NCBI RefSeq assembly: GCF_009932475.1
Contig: NZ_BJOV01000003.1
Span: 310,001-374,000, forward strand
DNA: 64,000 nt
From: Gordonia spumicola
Lineage (GTDB): Bacteria; Actinomycetota; Actinomycetes; Mycobacteriales; Mycobacteriaceae
Direction: 5' to 3'
Every line of letters starts with the position of its first letter. The first letter of the stretch is position 1. Under the pieces are notes generated by a model, which was not told the DNA's origin, did no database searches, and saw nothing but the letters and a program-made list of their open reading frames with translations. The position numbers and the translations under genes were made by a program. Shown piece by piece: positions 54,634 to 62,572 of the stretch.

Positions 54634-57330
54634 TCAGTCCGGCTGACGATGCTTGGCTCGCCGCGCCTGATACTGCGGCTCCACGCGGTCGCGCGCGGCC
54701 GACTCCTCCGATTCGGCTCCGACGGTGCCGCTGACGGGATGCTGCCCGGTACCCGCGTCGATCCACCGGTCGCCGTCGCCCGCGGGCTTCTCGAGGAAGT
54801 GCGGCCGCACCGGTTCGCCCGTGACGGCGTCGTGGGTGACGGTCCGCGTGGACGTGTCGTCTTCGACGACCCGCTCCACTTCCTTCTCGATCACCTTGCG
54901 GACGATCACCGGCTTCTCGACGACCACTTCGACGATCTTCTCGATCGGCTTCTCGATGATCCGCTCCACCTCGCGGTAGACGGGCTTCTCGACGACCTTC
55001 TCCACGATGTGCTCGACAGGCTTCTCGACGACCCGCTCGGACACCACGTTGATCTGCTTCTCGATCACCTTCTCGACGAGAACCGGCGTCTGCACGGTCT
55101 TCTCGAACTCGCGGTGGACGGGCTTGTCGATCACGCGCTCGACGATCTCGGGCCGCTCGACGATCTTCTCGACGATGTGCTCGACCGGCTTGTCGACGAT
55201 CTGCTCCACGACGTTCGGCTTCTCGACGATCCGCTCGACGATGTGGTCGACGGGCTTCTCGACGACCTTCTCGATCACGTTCGGCTTCTCGACGACCTTC
55301 TCGACGACCTTCTCGACGGGCGTCTCGACGACCTTCTCCGTCACCTGCGGGACTTCGAGGATCTTCTCGATGACGTGGTCTGCGGGCCGTTCGACGACCT
55401 GCTCGATGATGTTGGGGACCTCGACGACCTTCTCGACGGTGTGGTCGACGGGCTTCTCGACGATCTCCTCGAGCACGTTCGGCTTCTCGACGACTCGTTC
55501 GATCGTGTGGTCGACGGGCTTCTCGACGACCTTCTCCACCACGTTGGGGATCTCCACGATCCGCTCGACGATGTGGTCGACGGGCTTCTCGACGACCTTC
55601 TCGATCACGTTCGGCTTCTCGACCATCCGCTCGACGAGGTGATCGACAGGCTTCTCGACGACCTTCTCCACCACGTTCGGCTTCTCGACGACGCGCTCGA
55701 TCGTGTGGTCGACAGTCTTCTCGACGACTTGCTCGACGACGTTGGGGATCTCCACGACACGTTCGACCACCCGGTCGACGGGCTTCTCGACGATCTCCTC
55801 GATCACGTCGGGCTTCTCGACGATCCGCTCGAGGACGTGGTCGACGGGCTTCTCGACGACCTTCTCCACCACGTTCGGCTTCTCGACGATCCGCTCGACG
55901 ATCTTCTCGACGGGCTTCTCGACGACCTTCTCCACCACGTTCGGCTTCTCGACGATCCGCTCGATCACGTGGTCGACCGGCTTCTCGATGGGCTTGTCGA
56001 CGAGCCTTTCGACGACCACCTCTCTCGGGACCTCGACGACTTTGACGACGGCGCGTTCGACGACGACCTCGATGATCTTCTCGACGGGCTTCTCGACCGT
56101 CTTGTAGATCACCTCCTCGACGGGGACCTCGATCTCCTTCTCGACCGTCGTGTAAACGTTCTTCTCGACGGGCACCTCGATGATGTGCTCGACGATCTTC
56201 TCGACGGGCTTCTCGACGGTGATCTCGATGATCTTCTCGACGGGCTTCTCGATCACCTTCTCGACGATCGATTCGACGGGCACTTCGACGATCTTGTCGA
56301 CGAGCGTGACGATCGGCTTCTCGACCATCCGCTCGACGGTGATGGGCTTCTCGACGACGGTGTCGGTGATGTCGACGATGAGCTTCTCGATGACGCGCTG
56401 CACTTCGGCGGGCCGTTCGATCACCTCGTCGACGACGGTCACGATGAGTCGTTCCACCAGTCGCTGGATCTCGACGGGTTTGTCGGCGATCTGGTCGAGG
56501 ATGGTGACGATCGGCTTCTCGACGAGACGACTGATCTCGACCTCGGTCTCCTTCACCTCGTCGACGACTGTCACGACGGGCCGTTCGATGAGCCGGGGCA
56601 GCTCGACGGCGACGTCCTCGATCTCGTCGACGACGGTGATGACGGGCTTCTCGACGATCCGGGTCACCTCGACCGGCGTGTCGACGATCTCGTCGACAAC
56701 GGTGACGACGGGCTTCTCGACCAACCTCGGCAACTGCACGGGGGTGTCGACGATCTCGTCATAGACGGTGACGATCGGCTTCTCGACCAACCGCGGCAGG
56801 TCGATCGGCTTGTCGACGATCTCGTCGATGATGGTGACGGCGGGCTGCTCGATGACGCGCGGAACGTCGACGGGCTTCTCGACCACGTTGTCGATGACGG
56901 TGACGATGGGATGCTCGACCACCCGGGACACGTCGATCGGCTTGTCGACGACCTCGTCGACGATGGTCACGACGGGCTGCTCGACGATGCGCTGGACGTT
57001 CACCGGCTTGTCGGTGAGCTCGTCCTCGATGGTGACGACGGGCCGTTCGACGATGCGCGGCACGGTGACGGGTTTGTCGGTCACTTCGTCGACGACGGTG
57101 ACGACGGGCTTCTCGACCAGGCGAGACACGGTGGCAGGCTTGTCGATGATGGTGTCGACGGTGTCGATGACGAGCCGTTCGACGACGCGTTCGAGCGTGA
57201 TCGGCTTGTCGATCACTGTTTCCACAGGGTTCTCGACGAGCCGTTCGACCGTGTATTCGCGGTCGACGACGTTGTCGACGATGGTCAACTCAGGATTTGC
57301 GGTGTCCTGGTCGGCGCCTTCGGTCATCAT
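54634..57330 (-). CDS. Giant Val-Glu-Lys-Pro 22-residue-repeat protein (alveolin/articulin-like)
   Basis: The 898-residue protein has a 48-residue lead-in. Thirteen contiguous 22-residue units follow (49-334), an irregular centre (335-458), fourteen more 22-residue units (459-766), short leftovers to 824 and a 74-residue non-repetitive polar tail. First-array units follow the pattern [18 protein letters not shown] plus four variable residues ending in Arg. Second-array units read [18 protein letters not shown] plus two hydrophobics, Glu, Arg/Lys. Cys is absent and Trp occurs once, in the tail. No signal peptide or membrane helix is seen. The [19 protein letters not shown] stretches resemble eukaryotic alveolin/charged-repeat cytoskeletal proteins. 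ATG at 57330 follows GAGGAGAG. I recognise no bacterial family and claim no function. Confidence 0.9.
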   Translation of the reverse strand: MMTEGADQDTANPELTIVDNVVDREYTVERLVENPVETVIDKPITLERVVERLVIDTVDTIIDKPATVSRLVEKPVVTVVDEVTDKPVTVPRIVERPVVTIEDELTDKPVNVQRIVEQPVVTIVDEVVDKPIDVSRVVEHPIVTVIDNVVEKPVDVPRVIEQPAVTIIDEIVDKPIDLPRLVEKPIVTVYDEIVDTPVQLPRLVEKPVVTVVDEIVDTPVEVTRIVEKPVITVVDEIEDVAVELPRLIERPVVTVVDEVKETEVEISRLVEKPIVTILDQIADKPVEIQRLVERLIVTVVDEVIERPAEVQRVIEKLIVDITDTVVEKPITVERMVEKPIVTLVDKIVEVPVESIVEKVIEKPVEKIIEITVEKPVEKIVEHIIEVPVEKNVYTTVEKEIEVPVEEVIYKTVEKPVEKIIEVVVERAVVKVVEVPREVVVERLVDKPIEKPVDHVIERIVEKPNVVEKVVEKPVEKIVERIVEKPNVVEKVVEKPVDHVLERIVEKPDVIEEIVEKPVDRVVERVVEIPNVVEQVVEKTVDHTIERVVEKPNVVEKVVEKPVDHLVERMVEKPNVIEKVVEKPVDHIVERIVEIPNVVEKVVEKPVDHTIERVVEKPNVLEEIVEKPVDHTVEKVVEVPNIIEQVVERPADHVIEKILEVPQVTEKVVETPVEKVVEKVVEKPNVIEKVVEKPVDHIVERIVEKPNVVEQIVDKPVEHIVEKIVERPEIVERVIDKPVHREFEKTVQTPVLVEKVIEKQINVVSERVVEKPVEHIVEKVVEKPVYREVERIIEKPIEKIVEVVVEKPVIVRKVIEKEVERVVEDDTSTRTVTHDAVTGEPVRPHFLEKPAGDGDRWIDAGTGQHPVSGTVGAESEESAARDRVEPQYQARRAKHRQPD
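55033..55956 (-). repeat. 14 tandem 66-bp units (second array of the repeat protein)
   Basis: These bases encode residues 459-766 as fourteen in-register 22-residue units without insertions or deletions. Adjacent units share long exact DNA stretches, such as GTCGACGGGCTTCTCGACGA, so unequal recombination is possible. Confidence 0.9.
56329..57186 (-). repeat. 13 tandem 66-bp units (first array of the repeat protein)
   Basis: These bases encode residues 49-334 as thirteen 22-residue units with the [12 protein letters not shown] core. Units are more diverged from each other than those of the second array, and the two arrays differ in consensus while keeping the same 66-bp period. Confidence 0.9.
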
Positions 57331-57431
57331 CTCTCCTCGACACGGTTATTCGACTGTGTCCACACTTCCACAGCCTGACTCGATGTTCACCGCGGCATGC
57401 GGCTTTGAGTCGAAAACAACAGTCTTCGCCC

Positions 57432-57480
57432 CTTGCTCACGCAACGCAAAAACCCCCTTGCGTGAGCAAGGGGGTTTGCG
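57432..57480 (-). terminator. tRNA operon terminator with an overlapping alternative hairpin
   Basis: Directly after tRNA-Phe on the minus strand, CAAACCCCCTTGC pairs with GCAAGGGGGTTTTTG (57446-57478), a classic intrinsic terminator. A second, perfect 13-bp pair CTTGCTCACGCAA (57432-57444)/TTGCGTGAGCAAG (57458-57470) uses part of the same bases, so the two folds exclude each other. Confidence 0.85.
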
Positions 57481-57554
57481 TGGCCAGAGTCGGGATCGAA
57501 CCGACGACCTTCCGCTTTTCAGGCGGACGCTCGTACCAACTGAGCTACCTGGCC
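57481..57554 (-). tRNA. tRNA-Phe (GAA)
   Basis: The minus strand folds as GGCCAGG acceptor, D-arm with AGCTCAGTTGGTA, anticodon loop CTGAAAA with GAA, and T-arm GTCGG-TTCGATC-CCGAC, ending CTGGCCA. CCA is not encoded. Last of a Glu-Asp-Phe tRNA run. Confidence 0.95.
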
Positions 57555-57582
57555 GGATGGCGCCGGTCAAACCGAAACCTAG

Positions 57583-57656
57583 CGACCCTGACGGGACTCG
57601 AACCCGCGACCTCCGCCGTGACAGGGCGGCGCGCTAACCAACTGCGCCACAGGGCC
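57583..57656 (-). tRNA. tRNA-Asp (GTC)
   Basis: The minus strand has acceptor GGCCCTG pairing with CAGGGTC, D-arm GGCGCAGTTGGTTAGCGC, anticodon loop CTGTCAC with GTC, and T-arm GCGGG-TTCGAGT-CCCGT. CCA is not encoded. Confidence 0.95.
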
Positions 57657-57753
57657 ATATTCTTTTGTAACTTTTGCGCTTTTCGATCTTAGCCGATCCG
57701 CTTCCGAACACCGAATCGGTGTCTGGCAGCTTCTCGGTGCGAACCGATCTGCG

Positions 57754-57826
57754 TACCCCCTACGGGATTCGAACCCGCGCTACCGCCTTGAAAGGGCGGC
57801 GTCCTAGGCCGCTAGACGAAGGGGGC
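57754..57826 (-). tRNA. tRNA-Glu (TTC)
   Basis: The minus strand has acceptor GCCCCCT pairing with AGGGGGT, D-arm CGTCTAGCGGCCTAGGACG, anticodon loop CTTTCAA with TTC, and T-arm GCGGG-TTCGAAT-CCCGT. It is the first gene of the tRNA run. The 217 bp from here to 58043 contain no gene I can support. Confidence 0.95.
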
Positions 57827-58043
57827 CGGTCTTCTTGTTCCCGCTGGGAGCGATGATTACTCTATGGCACGCACTCCGAGAAACACAAATCCGCAGGCCA
57901 AGGGGTGTTTCCGTAGCGTTCACCCCGCGTTGGCGACAATCCGACCGAGCACGCCCGACACCGGTCTCGGCGTCGTCGGCCGGCAAGGCCTTCGAGGTCG
58001 AGTCGGTCCAGACGCCGCAGGCCCTAGTCTTCGGAACGCGACA

Positions 58044-59213
58044 CTAGACCGCGAGTATCGGCGCGATCACCGCGATCGGCATCACCATGCAGCCCGCGAG
58101 GATGTATCGGCGCCACGGCACGTCGACGCCGTTGCGCCGCAGTTGGTCGTGCCAGAGCAGGGTCGCGAGTGACGCCCACGGCGTGACGATCGGACCGGCG
58201 TTGACGCCGATGAGCAGTGCCGCGGTCCCCGCATGCCCGTCGACTGCCGTTTCGAGGGCGAGGAACGCCGGGATGTTGTTGATGAGATTCGACAACAGCG
58301 CGCCCGTACCGCCGGCGAGGAGCAGCCCACCGGTCGACTCGTCGCTTCCGCTGAGCATTCGAGCCGACCAGTCCATCGCGCCGAGGGAATGGAGCACGGC
58401 GGCCGTCGAGGAGAGAGCGACGACGAACATCAACGAACGCCACGGAATCGACGAGAGCGACACCCGCGGAGCCCCGCCCCGCAGCGACACGATCACCAAC
58501 ACGAACGCGCCGCCGACCGCCGTCGACCAGTACGGGATCGGAGAGACCAGTAGCGGGAGCATGCAGCCCAACACGACAAGACTCACGCGCAGTCGCGGGT
58601 CTCGATCGCCGGTCGCCGCGTCGTCGTGCCCGATGCCCGACCCGTGCGACCGTCGCGCCGACGAACGGTAGACGATCCACGACGCCAGCACAGCGGTCGC
58701 GGTCGCGACCAGCGCGGGACGCCACATCACCGACAGGTAGTCGCCCGTACCGGCGAACGCCTCGCCTGACACCGCCAACAGGTTCGTGAGATTCGAGACC
58801 GGGAGAAGCAGGGACGCGATGTTGGCGATCCACACCACCGCGAGACCGATGGCACCGACTCCGACCCCTGCCCGTCGAGCCACCGCGACCGCAAGCGGAG
58901 TCACCATGATGGCCGTCGTGTCGAGGGACAGGAAGGCGGTGCTGACCACCGCGAGTACAACGACTCGCACCCAGGTCGCCGCGGGCGCGGACAGCCTCGG
59001 CAGTGCGATGCGCTGCAGCCCCGTCGCGACTGCGTCGAACGCGCCGGCGTCGGCCGCCGTGTTGACCACGACCGACATCGCAGCGACGAACACGAGCACA
59101 GGCGTGAGGCGGTCGAGAAGACTGCGCGCATCGTCCGGCGACACCACGACGAGCACCCCCGCTGCGACGACCGACGCCCCGACGAGCCACCAACGCCCCA
59201 GTGCTGCGGTCAC
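58044..59213 (-). CDS. ArsB/NhaD-superfamily (SLC13-like) anion permease
   Basis: The 389-residue membrane protein has about ten helices in the ArsB/NhaD arrangement. It contains LDRLTPVLVFVAAMSVVVNTAADAGAFDAVA, STAFLSLDTTAIMVTPLAVAVARRAG, WIANIASLLLPVSNLTNLLA (the conserved hairpin with a Ser-Asn-Leu-Thr-Asn motif) and, in the second half, LLSNLINNIPAFLALE with VNAGPIVTPWASLATLLW. These twin N-rich hairpins are the hallmark of the superfamily. Arsenite, dicarboxylate or sodium could be the substrate; no ars genes are adjacent. GTG at 59213 (MTAALGRWW) is preferred to ATG at 59243. Confidence 0.85.
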   Translation of the reverse strand: MTAALGRWWLVGASVVAAGVLVVVSPDDARSLLDRLTPVLVFVAAMSVVVNTAADAGAFDAVATGLQRIALPRLSAPAATWVRVVVLAVVSTAFLSLDTTAIMVTPLAVAVARRAGVGVGAIGLAVVWIANIASLLLPVSNLTNLLAVSGEAFAGTGDYLSVMWRPALVATATAVLASWIVYRSSARRSHGSGIGHDDAATGDRDPRLRVSLVVLGCMLPLLVSPIPYWSTAVGGAFVLVIVSLRGGAPRVSLSSIPWRSLMFVVALSSTAAVLHSLGAMDWSARMLSGSDESTGGLLLAGGTGALLSNLINNIPAFLALETAVDGHAGTAALLIGVNAGPIVTPWASLATLLWHDQLRRNGVDVPWRRYILAGCMVMPIAVIAPILAV

Positions 59214-59318
59214 GGCCCGATCATCCCACGCGCCACCGACCACCGACAGACTTGGAATGGCGCCCGCCGTAGCGGCGATGACGAGGGCACACGCCGACGA
59301 CGATGACCAAAGAAAAGA

Positions 59319-59348
59319 CCGGGCCGGGGATGTACTCCTCGGCCCGGC
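59319..59348 (-). terminator. Hairpin downstream of the tRNA-Lys fragment
   Basis: CCGGGCCGGGG (59319-59329) and CCTCGGCCCGG (59337-59347) pair with one mismatch; read on the minus strand the 3' arm is followed by TCTTTTCTTT, a good U-run. It is probably the original terminator of the tRNA-Lys gene. Confidence 0.75.
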
Positions 59349-59357
59349 CTCGTGCCG

Positions 59358-59399
59358 TGCCCCCAGTAGGGCTCGAACCTACGACCTGCGGATTAAAAG
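59358..59399 (-). other. 3' fragment of tRNA-Lys: attachment site of an integrated element
   Basis: On the minus strand this reads loop CTTTTAA, stem half TCCGC, variable region AGGTC, T-arm GTAGG-TTCGAGC-CCTAC and acceptor TGGGGGC plus A, which is the 3' half of a lysine tRNA. The matching 5' anticodon stem (GCGGA), D-arm and 5' acceptor are absent beyond 59400. Such partial copies are left by tyrosine-recombinase integration, with the intact tRNA expected at the other end of the element. Confidence 0.85.
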
Positions 59400-59719
59400 A
59401 AGATGAACGCACGTTTTGGGTAGTCCACACCGGTACATGCAAGTACAGCCACCAGCGCAAACAGTCCAACGACGTCCACCCACATATGTACCCGTCGTAC
59501 CGAGTTGAGGCACCGATGAGGCACTGAGACCCCCTGGGGGTACCCTCTCGACCCGCCTCGAACCGGTCACGCTACGCATTGCACCTCTGGCCGTGTACGG
59601 GTTCCAGGGCCCGTGAGCGGGGGCAAAACACAGAGAAAGCCGCATGCAGGATCTGTGCCGCTATGCGTAGCGTGCCCGGTTTAGGGTGGATCGAGAGACC
59701 ATCCCCACCCCCGGCCTGG
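59400..59719. other. Gene-free stretch behind the attachment site
   Basis: Between the tRNA-Lys fragment and the HNH gene I find no supportable coding region; open frames here are short and lack family features. No integrase C-terminus is recognisable on either strand, although one is often found next to such sites. Confidence 0.6.
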
Positions 59720-60061
59720 TCAGTGCTGTTCGCACTGCTGGTTGGCTTGCTGCTGCGCGAGGATGGCGTCCATGGGGTGCGGTTCCTTGGCTCGGTAGCG
59801 TTTGGCGTTGCGGCGTGCGCGGCCGCGTTCGGTCTCGCGCCGGGTCTTGGCGGCGTGGCAGGTGGTGCAGAGCATCCGGGCGTTGTCGAGTGTGTCGGTG
59901 CCGCCTTCGGCTACGGGGATGATGTGGTCGCAGTCGAGGCGGACTTGGCGGCCGTCGGCGCCGCATTCTGCGCAGGTGTTGCCGTCTCGGGTGATGCAGG
60001 CGCGTCGGATCTTGCGCCATTCGGGTGTGCTGGTTCTGCTGGGTCCGTTCGACCAGGGCAA
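59720..60061 (-). CDS. Phage-type HNH endonuclease
   Basis: The 113-residue protein has zinc-binding C30 and C33 (TCAEC), the HNH core DCDHIIPVAEGG with D45-H46, N60 in DTLDNARML, and C65/C68 with H69 (LCTTCHAAK). HNH proteins of this size nick DNA during phage packaging next to terminase, and others are homing or satellite nucleases. A TTG start at 60061 gives MPWSNGPSRTSTPEWRKIRR, like known phage HNH starts. Earlier starts would run through the strong inverted repeat at 60084-60136. It ends 320 bp from the attachment site. Confidence 0.85.
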   Translation of the reverse strand: MPWSNGPSRTSTPEWRKIRRACITRDGNTCAECGADGRQVRLDCDHIIPVAEGGTDTLDNARMLCTTCHAAKTRRETERGRARRNAKRYRAKEPHPMDAILAQQQANQQCEQH

Positions 60062-60083
60062 TGGTCGCTCCGTTCTGAGAATG

Positions 60084-60136
60084 CGGGACGGCCCGACCTG
60101 CGTGGGCATCTTGCCTATGCAGGTCGGGCCGTCCCG
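60084..60136 (-). terminator. 18-bp perfect hairpin after the capsid gene
   Basis: CGGGACGGCCCGACCTGC (60084-60101) and GCAGGTCGGGCCGTCCCG (60119-60136) pair perfectly with a 17-base loop. It lies 17 bp after the capsid stop and before the HNH start. There is no U-tract, so it may be an RNA-processing or stability element instead. Confidence 0.75.
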
Positions 60137-60152
60137 GGGTGGTGCTCGGGTG

Positions 60153-60989
60153 TTAGGCGGTGGTGATCTTGACCAGTGCGGCCGGGTTGGTGAACGCGAA
60201 GCCGACGCGGATCTTGGCGCGCAGTGCGATGCGGTCGCTGGTGAAGAACGTTGAGGCGTCCGATTCGAGGCTGGCCTGTTCACGGATCACCAGGTGCGCG
60301 TACCGCGAGTCGATACCCCACACCGTCTTCGCGGGCACCTGGGTGGAGACGAGGAGCGGGCGGCCGAGGATCTGGCGGACGGCCGGGTTCGTCGGGTCGG
60401 GCTGCAGCAGTGGCCGCGTCGACGTCGACGTCTCCTTGATGTCGGTGAGCTGGGCGGCGACGGTCGGGTTGGCGATCCACGCGGTGATCGATCCGTTGGC
60501 GGCTGCGGACAGGTAGTCGGCGGCGTTGAACGGGTCGATGTCCTCGAAGCCTGCGGTGGCGACGGCGAGGGTGGAGACACCGGCGAGGGTCGCCAGTCCT
60601 GCCGGGGCACCGGCGCCGGTCTGGTCGGTGCAGAGTGCGGCGTCGATCTTGCGGGACAGGTCGCGGACGAGGCCGTCGCCGATGACCTGCTGTGCTGCGG
60701 GGCTGGAGTCGGCGGCCAGCTCGGAGGTGAAGACGGTGAGGCCGCCGAGCTTGCGGGGCGTGCAGACGACTTCGTCGAGGGTGTTGGTCGACTGGGCGAA
60801 CTCTGCGCCTTCGGCGACCCATCCGGCTGTGGGGTCGTCGGAGACGACGGGGAACCGGATCTCGTGGGTGGCGATCGACAGGGGGCTCAGAGCTTGTCCG
60901 GCGATCGACTGTTCCATGAGCGGCTTGATTACGAGCTGGCCGACGGTGGCGTCGGAGAGGATCTGATTGTGCGTTGCGGTGGTTGCCAC
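60153..60989 (-). CDS. Phage major capsid protein (HK97-like)
   Basis: The 278-residue protein matches short HK97-fold capsid proteins of actinophages. Landmarks are LVIKPLMEQSIAGQALSPLSI, HEIRFPVVSDDPTAGWVAEGAEFAQS, KLGGLTVFTSELAADSSPAAQQVIGDGLVRDLSRKIDAALC (the spine helix) and a C-terminal YAHLVIREQASLESDASTFFTSDRIALRAKIRVGFAF. GTG at 60989 follows AAGGAGCCCATC, a strong ribosome site. There is no long cleaved delta domain, so scaffolding is probably supplied by the separate gene at 61299-61862. Confidence 0.88.
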   Translation of the reverse strand: MATTATHNQILSDATVGQLVIKPLMEQSIAGQALSPLSIATHEIRFPVVSDDPTAGWVAEGAEFAQSTNTLDEVVCTPRKLGGLTVFTSELAADSSPAAQQVIGDGLVRDLSRKIDAALCTDQTGAGAPAGLATLAGVSTLAVATAGFEDIDPFNAADYLSAAANGSITAWIANPTVAAQLTDIKETSTSTRPLLQPDPTNPAVRQILGRPLLVSTQVPAKTVWGIDSRYAHLVIREQASLESDASTFFTSDRIALRAKIRVGFAFTNPAALVKITTA

Positions 60990-61166
60990 GATGGGCTCCT
61001 TACGGTGTGGCGGCGGCGCGAGACTGTCGCGGGTGTGCCGCGTGAAGTGATGGGTTGTGCGCGCTGGTGTTCCGCCTGGGGATTCGTCAGCGTGGCCGCC
61101 CGCCGGGGGCGAAGTTGCGGGCCGTTGCGCGGCGACTCCGGGCCGGGCCGCGTTCAGGCTGTGGCA

Positions 61167-61236
61167 CTCCTGACTCGTGATGCGGGTCGTCCCCGGCACC
61201 CCGAGTCAGGAGGGACTTGTGGGGGGTGCCGGGGAC
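61167..61236 (-). promoter_or_regulatory. Interleaved inverted repeats in the capsid leader (pseudoknot geometry)
   Basis: Arm A CTCCTGACTC (61167-61176) pairs with A' GAGTCAGGAG (61203-61212). Arm B GTCCCCGGCACCCC (61189-61202) pairs with B' GGGGTGCCGGGGAC (61223-61236). The order A-B-A'-B' means both can coexist only as an H-type pseudoknot, or they compete. It lies in the 309-bp region between the scaffold-like stop and the capsid start, where no gene is seen. Confidence 0.65.
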
Positions 61237-61298
61237 GCTTCTAACTACCCGCTGCCCAAACCAGTGCGTGCAGGTCCGAGTGTACTCGGCCGGGCCGG

Positions 61299-61862
61299 TT
61301 AGGTCGGGTCTCCGAACCGCTGGGGGTTGCTGATGACCTGCTGCCACGATGCGCCCGTGGCTGGGGCGTCGGCGGGGCTCGCGCCGGGCCGAAGCGATTC
61401 GACGGGCCTGTCGGTCGGCGGCCGTGTCGGCTCGGGCTGGTAGTCGACACCGAGCTTGGGGCGGGCCTCGACGATGCGGGCGGCGTGCTCGGCGACCAGG
61501 TCAGCGTCGATGGTGCCGTCGTCGGCGCGAAGAGCGTCCATCAAGGCTCCGGCTTCGGGGTCGTGGAACCGGAAGAGGTCCTCGGCGTCGTCGAGGTGCT
61601 CGCCAGCTAGGCGGATGACGTCGGCGCGTTGCGCGGCGTCGTAGCGGGCGGCGAGGTCGGCGGCCTGCTGCTCGGCCGTCTTGGCTCGGGCCCGAAGGGC
61701 TTGGTTCTCCCGCTTGAGTCGTCGGACGTCGGCGACCGACGCCGGGCGTTCGGCGTTGCGTTCACGAACCCGGTGAGTGTCGATGGTGCCGTCGGCGTTT
61801 TCGTTGGCGTCACCGAGTACCGGCGGATCTGCCGGGTCGTCGATGGGGGCGAGGTCAGTCAT
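61299..61862 (-). CDS. Scaffold-like phage protein
   Basis: The 187-residue acidic protein is predicted mostly disordered and helical. A coiled-coil-like segment spans about 45-80 (VADVRRLKRENQALRARAK, TAEQQAADLAARYDAAQ), and a Pro-rich tail ends SWQQVISNPQRFGDPT. No sequence family is recognised with certainty. The position immediately before the capsid gene, the size, the acidity and the central coiled coil are typical of phage scaffolding proteins. ATG at 61862; its start overlaps the previous gene by 8 bp. Confidence 0.7.
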   Translation of the reverse strand: MTDLAPIDDPADPPVLGDANENADGTIDTHRVRERNAERPASVADVRRLKRENQALRARAKTAEQQAADLAARYDAAQRADVIRLAGEHLDDAEDLFRFHDPEAGALMDALRADDGTIDADLVAEHAARIVEARPKLGVDYQPEPTRPPTDRPVESLRPGASPADAPATGASWQQVISNPQRFGDPT

Positions 61863-62238
61863 GGTGCTTCTCCTGTTCAAGAGTGTGGTCGATCTGGGGT
61901 TGTCCGTCGACGCGCATCGAGACGTCGTCGAGGTCGAGTTCGCGGTAGCGGACCGCGGACGATTGCAGACGGGCGATGAGGCGGTCACGGTCGCCTGCGG
62001 CCAGGGTCTCGTCGATCGTCTGCATGAACGCGAGAGCGAGCTGGACGAGGCCGTCGTCGACTCCGTCGCGCCGGTGGGGCCCGAAGCGGGTGAACGCGCG
62101 GATGAACATGATGGTCGCCGCGGGGTCGTCGTCGAGGTATCGGGCTGTCAGTCCGGCGACGAGCGACAGCTGGTCCGGCGTGGGCCGCCAGTGGTCGAGT
62201 CCCGCGCCGCCGATCGGCGCGTTCTCGTCGAGTTCCAT
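61855..62238 (-). CDS. Unknown phage-associated protein
   Basis: The 127-residue protein begins MELDENAPIGGAGLDHWRPT and contains two likely helices (DQLSLVAGLTARYLDDDPAATIMFIRAFTRFG and DDGLVQLALAFMQTIDETLAAGDRDRLIARLQ). It is soluble, acidic and ends EQEKHHD. I do not recognise a family. ATG at 62238 shares one base with the WhiB-like stop (TGATG), and GGAGGCATC is upstream. It is part of the same minus-strand run as the capsid genes. Confidence 0.65.
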   Translation of the reverse strand: MELDENAPIGGAGLDHWRPTPDQLSLVAGLTARYLDDDPAATIMFIRAFTRFGPHRRDGVDDGLVQLALAFMQTIDETLAAGDRDRLIARLQSSAVRYRELDLDDVSMRVDGQPQIDHTLEQEKHHD

Positions 62239-62570
62239 CACGATGCCTCCATGCGGGGTCGGCCGCGGGTTGTCGTGGCCGGGGTGCGGCCGCCGATGAC
62301 ACCGCTCGGCCGGTGCCGGACACCTGGGGTGTCGACCCAGGCGGTACGGCACGCGCCGAGGACCGGGCAGCGGCGACACAGTTCGGCCGCCTCCTGGTGT
62401 CGGCGGGCCGCCGTCTCGGCGGTCTCACCATCTTCGTGGGCCTGCTCGTCGAACAGCCCGTGACGGCCGATGCACGCTGCGCCGGACAGGTTCGGGGTAC
62501 CGGCGAGCACACGCTTAGCAAACTCGATCCAGGGCGGGTCGACGAGGCGAACCGACGGTGGGCGCGCCAC
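62238..62570 (-). CDS. WhiB-like iron-sulfur regulator encoded in the phage element
   Basis: The 110-residue protein has the four-Cys WhiB cluster C33, C65, C68, C74 (ACIGRHGLFD then LCRRCPVLGAC), followed by the turn GVIGG at 90-94 and a basic tail TPATTTRGRPR for DNA contact. WhiB proteins hold a [4Fe-4S] cluster and act with the primary sigma factor; actinophages carry them to alter host gene expression. GTG at 62570 is preferred because GGGGAG lies 8 bases upstream; GTG at 62579 would overlap the previous gene. Confidence 0.88.
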   Translation of the reverse strand: MARPPSVRLVDPPWIEFAKRVLAGTPNLSGAACIGRHGLFDEQAHEDGETAETAARRHQEAAELCRRCPVLGACRTAWVDTPGVRHRPSGVIGGRTPATTTRGRPRMEAS

Positions 62571-62572
62571 GG

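Noticed and set aside
55033..57186. CRISPR-like or satellite DNA reading of the 66-bp repeats
   Set aside because: Units are contiguous without unique spacers and maintain a perfect coding phase, so they are protein repeats.
54445..57378. A 977-residue open frame opposite the VEKP-repeat gene, rich in Leu-Leu-Asp-Asp
   Set aside because: It is the stop-free antisense shadow of the repetitive gene; it lacks a ribosome site, overlaps the Nudix gene, and its pattern is forced by the other strand.
57835..58047. Short plus-strand frames after tRNA-Glu
   Set aside because: Two frames of 60-100 residues overlap here, neither with a ribosome site or recognisable features, and both run into the convergent permease gene.
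59303..59527. Small frame with a PVGLEPTTCGL motif across the tRNA-Lys fragment
   Set aside because: That phrase is the usual spurious translation of tRNA 3' halves, not a protein.
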